This document shows, one piece after another, positions 25,046 through 33,922 of a stretch of DNA of 64,000 nt (position 1 is its first letter; each line of letters starts with the position of its first letter). Position numbers and translations under genes: made by a program. The DNA lies in contig QHYH01000100.1 in assembly GCA_003223215.1 (NCBI GenBank), positions 62,001 to 126,000 of the forward strand. Direction: 5' to 3'. The stretch comes from Acidobacteriota bacterium. Its GTDB lineage: Bacteria > Acidobacteriota > Terriglobia > Acidiferrales > UBA7541. The notes under the pieces were generated by a model. That model worked only from the letters and a program-made list of their open reading frames with translations. It did not search any database and had not been told where the DNA came from.

Positions 25046-27325
25046 TCAAGGTTGCCACTTCAGAAAAACGGCGGCCAGGGGTGGCAGAGTAAGGACGAGA
25101 GAATGGGGGCGGCCTTGCGCCGCTTGGTCGGAGGCATGCTGACCGCCGGCGTTGCCGACGTTTGAACCACCGTAGATGGCGGCGTCCGTATTGAGAATTT
25201 CACGGTAGTAGCCTGGGTGCGGGACGCCAAGACGATACCCTCCACGAGCCACCGGAGTCGCATTGAGCAACACAACCATCACCTCTTCGGGATTCTTTCC
25301 GCGGCGAATAAAGCTGAGGACGCTGTTGTCAGCGTCATTGGCGTCAATCCACTCGAATCCGTGCCAGTCAAAGTCGATCTGGTAAAGGGCTGGCTCGGAA
25401 TGGTAAAGATGATTCAAGTCGCGGAGGAGATGCTGGACGCCGCGATGCGAATCCCACTCGAGTAAATGCCAGTCGAGGCTGCTTGCTTCACTCCATTCGT
25501 GGCGCTGGGCGAATTCCTGGCCCATGAAAAGAAGTTTTTTGCCCGGGTGCGCGTAGTGGTAGCCATACAGCAAGCGAAGATTGGCGAATTGCTGCCACAA
25601 GTCGCCTGGCATTTTGTGCAGCAGCGAGCTTTTGCCGTGGACGACTTCGTCGTGGGAAAAGGGCAGCACGAAATTTTCCGTGAAGGCATAGAGCATGGAA
25701 AAAGTGATCTTGTTGTGCTCGTATTTGCGGTGCACGGGATCATGAGAAAAATAATTCAGCGTGTCGTTCATCCAGCCCATGTTCCATTTGAAGCCGAACC
25801 CGAGACCGCCGAGGTACGTGGGACGGGAGACGGCGGGCCAAGCCGTGGATTCCTCGGCGACGGTGAGAATGCCGGGGAATTTGCCGTGGACGATTTCGTT
25901 CATGCGCTTGAGAAACTCGATGGCTTGCAGGTTTTCGCGGCCGCCGAATTGATTGGGAATCCACTCGCCCGGCTTGCGCGAATAATCCAGATAGAGCATC
26001 GAGGCAACGGCGTCCACGCGCAGGCCGTCGATATGGTATTTGTCGAGCCAGAAGAGCGCATTGGAAATCAAATAGTTTTGCACTTCGTTGCGGCCGTAGT
26101 TGTATACCAGCGTGCCCCAATCAGGATGCGCGCCCTGGCGCGGGTCGGCGTGTTCGTACAGATGGCTGCCGTCGAACTGAGCGAGGCCATGGGCGTCGCG
26201 CGGAAAATGCGCAGGAGTCCAATCGAGAATGACGCCGATACCGGCCTGATGACAGCGGTCGACGAACTCCATAAATTCCGCGGGCGAGCCGTAGCGGCTC
26301 GTGGCAGCGAAATAACCCAGCGTCTGGTAGCCCCAGGATCCATCGTAAGGATGCTCCATGACGGGGAGCAGCTCAGTGTGCGTGTAGCCGAGTTCCTTGA
26401 CGTAAGGAATAAGCTGGTCGGCCAGCTCGCGGTAGCTCAGCCAGCGATTGTGGTCTCCGGGAACGCGGCGCCAGGAACCAAGATGAACTTCATAAATCGA
26501 AACGGGAGACTGGAACCAGTCTTTGCCCGAACGCTCGGAGAGCCAGTCCGCGTCGTTCCATTGATACGTTTCCAGGTTGGCGACGATGGAGCCGGTGTTG
26601 GGGCGCAACTCACAGCGGAAAGCGTAAGGATCGGCTTTCAGGGGAAGCATGTTTCCTGCAGGCCCGATGATTTCGAATTTGTAGATGGCGCCTTCGGCCA
26701 GTTCTGGAATGAAGATTTCCCAGATGCCGGAAGAGCCGCGCGAACGCATTGCATGGACACGGCCGTCCCAGCGATTGAAGTCGCCGACGACGCTGACCCG
26801 GCGAGCGCTGGGCGCCCAGACGGCAAACTGAACGCCGCGGACGCCTGCGAGCGTGATGAGGTGCGCGCCGAGCTTTTGGTAAGTGTCGTAATGGCGGCCT
26901 TCGCCCATGAGATACAAGTCAAACTCGGTGAGGACGCAGGGAAAAGCATAAGGATCGTAAAGCTCAAAAGTTTCGCCGTAATGGGTGCGGATTTGAATTC
27001 TGTAGATGCCGGGTGGCGGCGGGCTAGTGTCGCCTGTTGGCAGGACAGCTTCAAAAAAGCCTTCGGGGCGCAATTTCACCGCTTCGACAACTTTGTTGGA
27101 GGCGGGCGCGTTTTCCGACGGGCGCGTTTCGAACGAGATGCGAGCTTCCTCAGCCCAGGGGAGGAAAAAGCGAACCGCCCAACCGCCGTCCACGGGATGC
27201 GGCCCGAGAAAGCTAAAGGGATCGGAATGACGACCGGTCACCATCGCGTCGATTTGGGAATGCAGGCGAGGATCGCGGGGAGCGATCGGTGTCGAGGGCG
27301 AGGCAGCGGCGTGATGTTCGGGCAA
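25046..27325 (-). CDS. glgB: 1,4-alpha-glucan branching enzyme
   Basis: 759-residue GH13 branching enzyme that makes alpha-1,6 branches in glycogen. N-terminal CBM48 regions ([51 protein letters not shown]) precede the barrel: [21 protein letters not shown], the nucleophile in [17 protein letters not shown], acid/base [10 protein letters not shown] and third carboxylate [21 protein letters not shown]. The frame is open to 27700, but a TTG at 27325 with GGAGG 8 bases upstream gives a family-like N-terminus, so I use it. No other glycogen gene (glgA, glgC, glgP) is in the window. Confidence 0.95.
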   Translation of the reverse strand: MPEHHAAASPSTPIAPRDPRLHSQIDAMVTGRHSDPFSFLGPHPVDGGWAVRFFLPWAEEARISFETRPSENAPASNKVVEAVKLRPEGFFEAVLPTGDTSPPPPGIYRIQIRTHYGETFELYDPYAFPCVLTEFDLYLMGEGRHYDTYQKLGAHLITLAGVRGVQFAVWAPSARRVSVVGDFNRWDGRVHAMRSRGSSGIWEIFIPELAEGAIYKFEIIGPAGNMLPLKADPYAFRCELRPNTGSIVANLETYQWNDADWLSERSGKDWFQSPVSIYEVHLGSWRRVPGDHNRWLSYRELADQLIPYVKELGYTHTELLPVMEHPYDGSWGYQTLGYFAATSRYGSPAEFMEFVDRCHQAGIGVILDWTPAHFPRDAHGLAQFDGSHLYEHADPRQGAHPDWGTLVYNYGRNEVQNYLISNALFWLDKYHIDGLRVDAVASMLYLDYSRKPGEWIPNQFGGRENLQAIEFLKRMNEIVHGKFPGILTVAEESTAWPAVSRPTYLGGLGFGFKWNMGWMNDTLNYFSHDPVHRKYEHNKITFSMLYAFTENFVLPFSHDEVVHGKSSLLHKMPGDLWQQFANLRLLYGYHYAHPGKKLLFMGQEFAQRHEWSEASSLDWHLLEWDSHRGVQHLLRDLNHLYHSEPALYQIDFDWHGFEWIDANDADNSVLSFIRRGKNPEEVMVVLLNATPVARGGYRLGVPHPGYYREILNTDAAIYGGSNVGNAGGQHASDQAAQGRPHSLVLTLPPLAAVFLKWQP

Positions 27326-28049
27326 CGGCGAAGCCTCCGCTAGGGTGATCGAGCCCGGCCGCAGTAGCGAACGCTGGAGCGGCGGTCCCTTGCATTCTAG
27401 GGTGTCTCGGCAGAAATGCCAAATGCTAGGGCACCGCGCTCGCCGTAGCACGAGAGCCGGCACCATAAGCCCGGCAACTATGCACCTTGCCCCAGCTACC
27501 TGGCTTCGGTCCTTAGGAGATTGGCTCGCCGTTTGGCCGGCGGGTGGGCCAAGGGTATTGCGCTCGCTCGCAAAGGAGCTGGTTGAAGGCCCATGCTGGC
27601 CGAGCCGATTAGGCAGCGTGCGGTGACCCTTCCAAGAGGCGCTGCCAATAGCCGGGCAAATAGCTGAGGCGCTCGAGTACGCACATGAGCGCGGCATCAT
27701 TCACCGCGATCGGAAGCCCCGGCCAGCTCCAAACAGTTAAGCATCGTGCTGCATTGGACTGACGAGCTGAAGCGAATCATCCCTTCAGCGAGGAAGTGTC
27801 TTGTTGGTGTTTTATCGCGTTTGCCTGGCAGGCAATAGCGGACTCTACACCGCGCGCGAATTTCGGCTCCGCTCGAGCGCTAAACGAAACCGAGCTCGCT
27901 GCGGCTTCCCTACATCGGCCGTTCCTCTCTCAGCTTTCTGGTGATGCTGGGACAGAAGCTCGTACCGAAATCGAGACAAGATCAGAACAAACCTCAATGT
28001 GCCGGGAACGCCGGATGCGATCGCGCTTCTTCGTAATTCTTCGTAACTA
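27326..28049. other. Intergenic region between glgB and the BNR protein
   Basis: About 720 bases with no gene I can support. Several short frames exist on both strands (for example 27345-27626 and 27796-28053) but none has a ribosome site, a domain or a recognisable composition. It may hold degraded sequence. Confidence 0.4.
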
Positions 28050-28078
28050 TTGACCTCGAGTGCCGCAGCAAGTATCAT
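28050..28078 (+). promoter_or_regulatory. Sigma-70-like promoter of the BNR protein gene
   Basis: TTGACC (28050-28055) and TATCAT (28073-28078) are separated by 17 bases, close to the sigma-70 consensus, and lie 42 bases before the start codon at 28121. Confidence 0.6.
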
Positions 28079-28120
28079 CCGCGCAATTCCAGGCAAAAAT
28101 TGAACCAGTGAGGTCTCCTC

Positions 28121-30382
28121 ATGGCGAAGCGAGTGGGGGTTGGTCTTTTCTTTGGTGCACTGGCAGTCTTCTGCGGCGGAGCATCAACCCGTGCGCAACA
28201 GGCGCAGATCAGTCCAGACCTCTACAACGAAATGAAATTCCGCTACATCGGGCCGGTGGGGAATCGCGCAACCGCGGTCGCGGGAATTCCTGGAAATCCC
28301 AACGTGTATTACGTGGGCGCGGCGTCGGGGGGAATTTTCAAGTCAACCGACGGTGGGATTCATTGGGATCCCATCTTTGACGAGGAACCTGTTTCTTCGA
28401 TTGGATCGCTTGGGATTGCCGCGAGTGACCCGAACATCGTGTGGGCGGGAACCGGGGAATCGTTCATTCGCAGCCACATTTCCGTTGGCAATGGGATTTA
28501 CAAGTCGTTGGACGCAGGGAAGACCTGGAAGCTGATGGGGCTGGAAAAAACCGGCAGAATCGCCAATGTGATGATTGACCCGCATAACCCGGACATCGTG
28601 CTGGCTTGCGCCTTGGGCCACGCCTATGGAGCGCAGCCGGATCGCGGTGTATTCCGCACCACCGATGGCGGGAAAAACTGGGAGAAAGTGCTGTTTGTGG
28701 ATGAAAACACCGGCTGCTCGGACATGGGTATGGATCCCAACAATCCGCGGACTCTGTTTGCGGGAATGTGGCAGCTCGAGATTCACACCTATGGGCGAAA
28801 GAGCGGCGGCCCAGGCAGCGGATTGTTCAAGTCCACCGATGAAGGAGCGACTTGGAAGCGTTTGGAAGGCCACGGTCTGCCGCATTCGCCCCTCGGAAGA
28901 ATCGCGGTGCGCGTGGCGCCAAGGGACTCGAATCGCGTGTACGCCTTGATCGAAACCGGTGATGGCGTGCCCATGGACGGCAAGCCCACGCAGAGCGGCC
29001 AGTTGTGGCGCTCGGACGACGGGGGCGAGAACTGGCAATTGATCAATTCGGACCGCCAGATTCGCGGGCGCACGCACTATTACACGCGCGAAGAAGTCTC
29101 CCCGGACAACGAGAACGAGGTTTATTTCTTTACTTCGGCATTTTCGAGGACGCTCGACGGCGGCCACACGCTGACGAACATGCCCTCGTCTCCCGGCGGA
29201 GACAATCATGAGATGTGGATCGATCCGACCAACGGCGACCGCATGGCGGTTGTGAATGACGGCGGCGTGAGCATTTCCGTGAATCGTGGCCACTCCTGGG
29301 ATCACATCCAACTGCCCATCGCCCAGATTTACCATGTGACGCTGGACGACCAGATTCCTTATTTCGTTTACGGAAACAAGCAAGACGGCCCATCGTACCG
29401 CGGCCCGAGCAACAGCTTGCAGTTCGGCGGCTTCGGCGGATCGCAAATCTCGCGCGGCGTGTGGCATCCCGTGGCCGGCAGCGAGAGCGGCTTCGCGACA
29501 CCGGATCCCGTGGACAACAATATCATCTGGTCGACCGGCACAGGTTCAGGCAGCGTAGGGGGCTCCGTCGCGCGTTTCGATGAGCGAAATCATCAGGCGA
29601 GAGAAGTGGAAGTGTGGCCGGAAGACGTCTCCGGAGCCACCGCCGCCGAGGTGAAGTACCGGTTCAACTGGGAATTTCCGGTGACCATTTCTCCGCACGA
29701 CCACAACAAGGTTTATGTGGGCAGCCAATACGTGCACGTCACCACCGACGGCGGCAATAGCTGGCGAATCATCAGCCCGGACCTGACGCGCAACGACCCG
29801 AGCCGCATGCAGATCTCTGGCGGCCTGACGCCGGACAACATCGGCGTGGAATATGCGGGAACCGTTTTTGCGATCGCGGAATCTCCTAAAGAGGCAGGTG
29901 TGATCTGGGCGGGAACCAACGACGGTTACGTGCAAATCACGCGAGACGGCGGGAAAAACTGGACCAACGTCACAAAAAACATTCCGAATCTTCCCGAGTG
30001 GGGAACGGTGAGCAACATCGAGGCTTCGCGCTACGACGCGGGGACGGCTTACATCAGTGTCGACTTTCACCAGATGAACATTCGCGACCCGTTTGCCTAC
30101 AAGACCACGGATTACGGAAAGACCTGGACGTCCATTACCAACGGAATTCCGCACAGCATGCTCAGCTACGCGCATTGTATTCGCGAAGATCCCGTACGCA
30201 AGGGCCTGCTCTATCTCGGGACCGCTTCGACGACGGTAAAAACTGGCAGCCGCTCCAGAGTGGCTTGCCGCACGCCCCGGTGTATTGGATCGCCGTGCAG
30301 GAACGCTTTCGCGATCTGGCGCTGGCCACCTACGGCCGCGGCTTCTGGATCTTGGACGACCTCACCCCGCTCGAGCAGATGA
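28121..30382 (+). CDS. Secreted sortilin/BNR-repeat beta-propeller protein, N-terminal frame (frameshifted)
   Basis: Begins with a signal peptide (MAKRVGVGLFFGALAVFCGG to STRAQ) and many BNR/Asp-box repeats (GGIFKSTDGGIHWDP, GIYKSLDAGKTWKL, GVFRTTDGGKNWEK, GLFKSTDEGATWKR, LWRSDDGGENWQL), forming a VPS10/sortilin-type propeller of the glycosyl-hydrolase-like family abundant in Acidobacteriota. The frame is genuine up to LLYLGT (base 30223). Beyond that the reading (ASTTVKTGSRSRVACRTP...) is out of frame, and the true continuation lies in the +1 neighbour frame from 30226. Members are normally about 1040-1080 residues; this frame alone gives 753. Function unknown, presumably extracellular binding or hydrolysis. 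Confidence 0.85.
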   Translation: MAKRVGVGLFFGALAVFCGGASTRAQQAQISPDLYNEMKFRYIGPVGNRATAVAGIPGNPNVYYVGAASGGIFKSTDGGIHWDPIFDEEPVSSIGSLGIAASDPNIVWAGTGESFIRSHISVGNGIYKSLDAGKTWKLMGLEKTGRIANVMIDPHNPDIVLACALGHAYGAQPDRGVFRTTDGGKNWEKVLFVDENTGCSDMGMDPNNPRTLFAGMWQLEIHTYGRKSGGPGSGLFKSTDEGATWKRLEGHGLPHSPLGRIAVRVAPRDSNRVYALIETGDGVPMDGKPTQSGQLWRSDDGGENWQLINSDRQIRGRTHYYTREEVSPDNENEVYFFTSAFSRTLDGGHTLTNMPSSPGGDNHEMWIDPTNGDRMAVVNDGGVSISVNRGHSWDHIQLPIAQIYHVTLDDQIPYFVYGNKQDGPSYRGPSNSLQFGGFGGSQISRGVWHPVAGSESGFATPDPVDNNIIWSTGTGSGSVGGSVARFDERNHQAREVEVWPEDVSGATAAEVKYRFNWEFPVTISPHDHNKVYVGSQYVHVTTDGGNSWRIISPDLTRNDPSRMQISGGLTPDNIGVEYAGTVFAIAESPKEAGVIWAGTNDGYVQITRDGGKNWTNVTKNIPNLPEWGTVSNIEASRYDAGTAYISVDFHQMNIRDPFAYKTTDYGKTWTSITNGIPHSMLSYAHCIREDPVRKGLLYLGTASTTVKTGSRSRVACRTPRCIGSPCRNAFAIWRWPPTAAASGSWTTSPRSSR

Positions 30383-31428
30383 CGCCGGAGATATCCGCGT
30401 CCAACGCGCACCTGTTTGCTCCGCGCGACGTTTACCGCTTCCGGCCGATCGCGGAGCCAGCCGCCGTTTCCTACGACCCGACAGCGGGACACAATCCGCC
30501 TTATGGTGCACCCATTAATTTCTATTTGAAGTCGAAGCTTGCCGAAAAAGAGCGCATGCATGTGACGATCGGCGACGCCAACGGAAAAACCGTACGCGAA
30601 TTCGAATGCCGCGCGGCAACAGAAGGCGCACGAAGACCGCCGGGTCCGGGCGGGCCCGGCGGCGGTGGTGGTGGTGGCGAAGGAGGCGAAGACGGCCCGC
30701 CGTGCGAAGTGAAACCCGGTATGAATCGCGTCTGGTGGAACCTGCGTTCCGAGCCTGGCACGGAATTTAGGTTGCGGACCAGCCCGCTCTATGCCCCGGA
30801 CGTCAAACCCGGGCCGGAAGGCTGGCGTCAGGCGCCCGATGCGGGGCGTATCTCGCTGCTGGAGCCGCCCGGGACGTATACGGTGACGCTCACGGTAGGC
30901 GAAGAAAAGTTCACCCAGAAACTCAACGTTTTGAAGGATCCACATTCTGGCGGGACGGAAAGCGACATCCAGACGCAGATGCAGTTTCTGGCCGGCCTGC
31001 GCGACGAAATGAACTCGATCGGCGCAAGCGTCAATCAAATCGAGACCATTCGCGCCCAGCTTGCGGCTTTGCAAAAAGAGCTGGGAAACGATGATGCTGG
31101 GAAAGCGATTCGAAAGGCCGCGGACGATTTAGCGGATAAGTTGGTCGCCGTGGAGGGAAAAGTTCTGCAGCTCAAGCTGACCGGAAGAGGGCAGGACAGC
31201 ACGCGGTGGCCGCCGATGCTCGCGAGCAAGATCGGCTATCTTGCTAACGAGACGTCTTCCTCCGATTTCGCACCCACAACGCAGCAACTCGCGGTGGGAA
31301 AGGAACTCAAAGATCAGGGCGATCAATTCCAACAGGAGTATCAGCAGATTTTGGCCAAGGACGTGACACCATTCAACGCCATGCTGCGCGAGAAGAACAT
31401 CCCGAATATCATCGTCACGATGCCGTGA
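30226..31428 (+). CDS. Sortilin/BNR-repeat protein, C-terminal part in shifted frame
   Basis: From FDDGKNWQPLQSGLPHAPVYWIAVQERF this frame continues the propeller of the preceding entry (a BNR box plus ATYGRGFWILDDL, the usual last-blade signature). It is followed by a linker rich in Pro/Gly (RRPPGPGGPGGGGGGGEGGE) and the family's C-terminal domain (PGMNRVWWNLRSEPG ... GTYTVTLTVGEEKFTQKLNVLKDP), then a helical tail. It has no start codon or ribosome site of its own at this point. Either the gene is broken or the sequence lost about 7 codons minus a fraction at 30224. Confidence 0.75.
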   Translation, partial: FDDGKNWQPLQSGLPHAPVYWIAVQERFRDLALATYGRGFWILDDLTPLEQMTPEISASNAHLFAPRDVYRFRPIAEPAAVSYDPTAGHNPPYGAPINFYLKSKLAEKERMHVTIGDANGKTVREFECRAATEGARRPPGPGGPGGGGGGGEGGEDGPPCEVKPGMNRVWWNLRSEPGTEFRLRTSPLYAPDVKPGPEGWRQAPDAGRISLLEPPGTYTVTLTVGEEKFTQKLNVLKDPHSGGTESDIQTQMQFLAGLRDEMNSIGASVNQIETIRAQLAALQKELGNDDAGKAIRKAADDLADKLVAVEGKVLQLKLTGRGQDSTRWPPMLASKIGYLANETSSSDFAPTTQQLAVGKELKDQGDQFQQEYQQILAKDVTPFNAMLREKNIPNIIVTMP

Positions 31429-31474
31429 GGGATGCTGTTGGCCATCTTTGAGAGAAACCGGGAAGGACAAAGCC

Positions 31475-33154
31475 GTGCGAGTTTTTTGCGGAGGCATATT
31501 TCTTTTCGTTGCCGGAATCATGTGGACCGGAAATAGCCAGGGGCAAGACCGCGGCCAGGCGCGCTCGATGGTGATTTCGCGGAACGGAATTGTCGCGGCG
31601 GAATCACCGCTTGCGGCGCAGGCCGGCGTCCGCATCCTGGAGCAGGGCGGAAATGCCGTGGATGCGGCCATTGCTACGAACGCCATGATGGGCGTCGTCG
31701 AGCCGATGATGAACGGGATCGGCGGAGATTTATTTGCCCTGGTGTATGACGCGAAGGCCAATAAGCTATATGGACTGAACGCCAGCGGCTGGGCGCCGAA
31801 GGGCTTGACGATCGAGTATTTGGCGGGGCAGGGAATCCGCAGCATGCCGCAACAGGGCGTGAACTCCATCACCGTGCCCGGAGCCGTGGATGGATGGCAA
31901 AAACTAGCGGACAAATTCGGCCGCAAAAAACTGGCAGAAAATTTGGCGGCGGCGATTCGAACGGCGCAAGAGGGATTTCCGGTGCCGGAGTGGGACGCGG
32001 CCTACTGGGCGGGATCGGTCAATTATTTGCGCACGGACGAAGCGGCTGCGAAGACGTATTTGCCGGAAGACCGCGCGCCAAGAGTCGGTGAAGTGTTTCG
32101 GAATCCGGACCTGGCGTGGTCGCTCGAGCAGATTGCGCGGCACGGGAGGGATGCCTTTTACAAAGGAGAGATCGCGACAAAGATTCTGGAGTCGATGAAG
32201 CGGCACGGCGGGCCGATGGCCGGGGCCGACCTCGCCGAGTTTTCCAGCGAATTTGTCGAGCCCATTTCCACGACCTATCGCGACTGGACGGTTTATGAGT
32301 TGCCCCCCAACGTGCAGGGCCTCGCCGCGCTCGAAATGCTGAATATCATGGAGACGTTTCCGCTGGGGCAAAAAGATTGGGGATTCGCTTCCACGAACGC
32401 GCTGCACACCATGATCGAGGCAAAAAAGTTGGCGTATGCGGATTTGCTCAAGTACATCGGCGATTCGCGAAAACAGAAGTTGCCCGTGGCCACCCTGCTT
32501 TCGAAGGAATGGGCTGGCCAACGGGCGAAGCAAATCGATGTGGACCACGCGAAATGCGATGCGACGGCGGGAGAGGTTGCCGCGGGAAACGACACCACCT
32601 ATTTGAGCGTGGTGGATCGCGAAGGGAACATGGTGTCGCTCATCCAGAGCAATTACGAGCTGTTTGGGTCGGGCATCGTGGCGCCGGGAACGGGTTTTGC
32701 GTTGCACGACCGCGGCGGACTTTTCTCGCTCGATCCCGCATCGCCGAACGCCCTTGCGGGAAGGAAACGTCCCCTGCACACGATCATCCCGGCGTTCGCC
32801 CAGAAGGGCGATTCGCGCGTGGCATTTGGAATCATGGGGGGATGGAACCAGTCGCAAGCACACGCGCAGTTCATTGCCGATCTTGCGGATTTCAAGATGA
32901 ACATTCAAGCCGCGCTCGAAGCGCCGCGTTTCAGCAAACATTCGTTCGGCGGATGCGACGTGATGATGGAAAACCGCATACCACAAAAGGTGCGCGATGA
33001 GCTTGCGGCCAAAGGCCACCAGATTGCATTGAAAGGGACGTTTTCAAGCGTGGTGGGCGGCGGACAGGCAGTCATGCGCGACTTCTCGACCGGCGTAAAT
33101 TATGGCGCGTCCGATCCCCGAAAAGACGGCCAAGCCGTCGCGGAAATACCATAG
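31475..33154 (+). CDS. ggt: Gamma-glutamyltransferase
   Basis: 559-residue Ntn-hydrolase. The start is the GTG at 31475 (GGGAAGG 8 bases upstream; signal peptide VRVFCGGIFLFVAGIMWTG). A TTG at 31448 is less likely. The proenzyme is self-cleaved before the conserved Thr in GNDTTYLSVVD (Thr374). Other family features are AAESPLAAQAGVRILEQGGNAVDAAIAT, the NGIGGDLF loop and the GVNSITVPGAVDGW segment. It should hydrolyse or transfer gamma-glutamyl groups in the periplasm. It is 46 bases after the BNR gene and probably co-transcribed. Confidence 0.92.
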   Translation: MRVFCGGIFLFVAGIMWTGNSQGQDRGQARSMVISRNGIVAAESPLAAQAGVRILEQGGNAVDAAIATNAMMGVVEPMMNGIGGDLFALVYDAKANKLYGLNASGWAPKGLTIEYLAGQGIRSMPQQGVNSITVPGAVDGWQKLADKFGRKKLAENLAAAIRTAQEGFPVPEWDAAYWAGSVNYLRTDEAAAKTYLPEDRAPRVGEVFRNPDLAWSLEQIARHGRDAFYKGEIATKILESMKRHGGPMAGADLAEFSSEFVEPISTTYRDWTVYELPPNVQGLAALEMLNIMETFPLGQKDWGFASTNALHTMIEAKKLAYADLLKYIGDSRKQKLPVATLLSKEWAGQRAKQIDVDHAKCDATAGEVAAGNDTTYLSVVDREGNMVSLIQSNYELFGSGIVAPGTGFALHDRGGLFSLDPASPNALAGRKRPLHTIIPAFAQKGDSRVAFGIMGGWNQSQAHAQFIADLADFKMNIQAALEAPRFSKHSFGGCDVMMENRIPQKVRDELAAKGHQIALKGTFSSVVGGGQAVMRDFSTGVNYGASDPRKDGQAVAEIP

Positions 33155-33373
33155 AAAACTGCCTAGCGGTCGCGCGGCTGCGCAAAAGAGTTCCCTCGGT
33201 CGGCTTTCGGGGGAAAACCGCTACCCTCAAGGGCGCTCTAGTCGCCACACGGGTTTATATAAGTCTTTGCAACTAAAAGACTTGACTTCAAGCCACTTGG
33301 CGAATGAATTGCACCTGTCCTTTCGACCAGGATGCGCCGGCCGCAGCCAAGCGACCTGGACGTGGAGATGCCC

Positions 33374-33757
33374 ATGGGCGTTCGGATCGCTCAAAGCTTA
33401 CGGCGGGTCTGGCCGCTTGCGGTTCTTTTGTTCGCGCTCGCTCCCGCATGTCCCGCTGAAACCCCCGACGTCTCCGGCCGCTACCAGTGCACGCAAGCCA
33501 AGGTGCAAGGCAAAGTAATCGCGTGCAAAGCCGCGCCGCTCATCTTGAAGAACGACGGGCATTTTGAATTGCGCGGCTGGGAAGGGAACTATCTGGTGAG
33601 TGGGCAGTGGGTCGAACTCTCGGATTCGCTGATCAAGACGCGGGCAAAAATCCAACCGGGACACAAAATTTTGCTGCGCTATCACGGAAAACACGGATTG
33701 GTAGAAGTGATTTACGAGCGGCGCGTGGCGGAGCTGGGGAAAACGGCGCTGAGCTGA
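33374..33757 (+). CDS. Hypothetical secreted protein
   Basis: 127 residues. The ATG at 33374 follows GGAG at a workable distance; in-frame ATGs at 33332 and 33368 are alternatives. The signal peptide (RRVWPLAVLLFALAPACPA) is followed by a small all-beta domain (PDVSGRYQCTQAKVQGKVIACKAAPLILKNDGHFELRGWEGNYLVSGQWVEL) reminiscent of small lipocalin-like or DUF domains. Two Cys could form a disulfide. Function unknown. Confidence 0.65.
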   Translation: MGVRIAQSLRRVWPLAVLLFALAPACPAETPDVSGRYQCTQAKVQGKVIACKAAPLILKNDGHFELRGWEGNYLVSGQWVELSDSLIKTRAKIQPGHKILLRYHGKHGLVEVIYERRVAELGKTALS

Positions 33758-33922
33758 CAGGCGACGGGAATCAGCGTATCGACCTGAAGAATGACGTTCT
33801 CAGCTCCGTCTTCCCCGCCACCCGGCCGTCACAATAAAGCTGTAATCATGAACGCGGCACGCCGCGCAGGCCGTTGCCGGAATCACACGGGCAAGTCCGA
33901 GTCCCTATCAGCGTCGTGCTTG

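Noticed and set aside
25466-27343. A 625-codon plus-strand frame antisense to glgB
   Set aside because: It is the exact shadow of the branching-enzyme coding sequence, has no ribosome site or domain, and glgB is unambiguous on the other strand.
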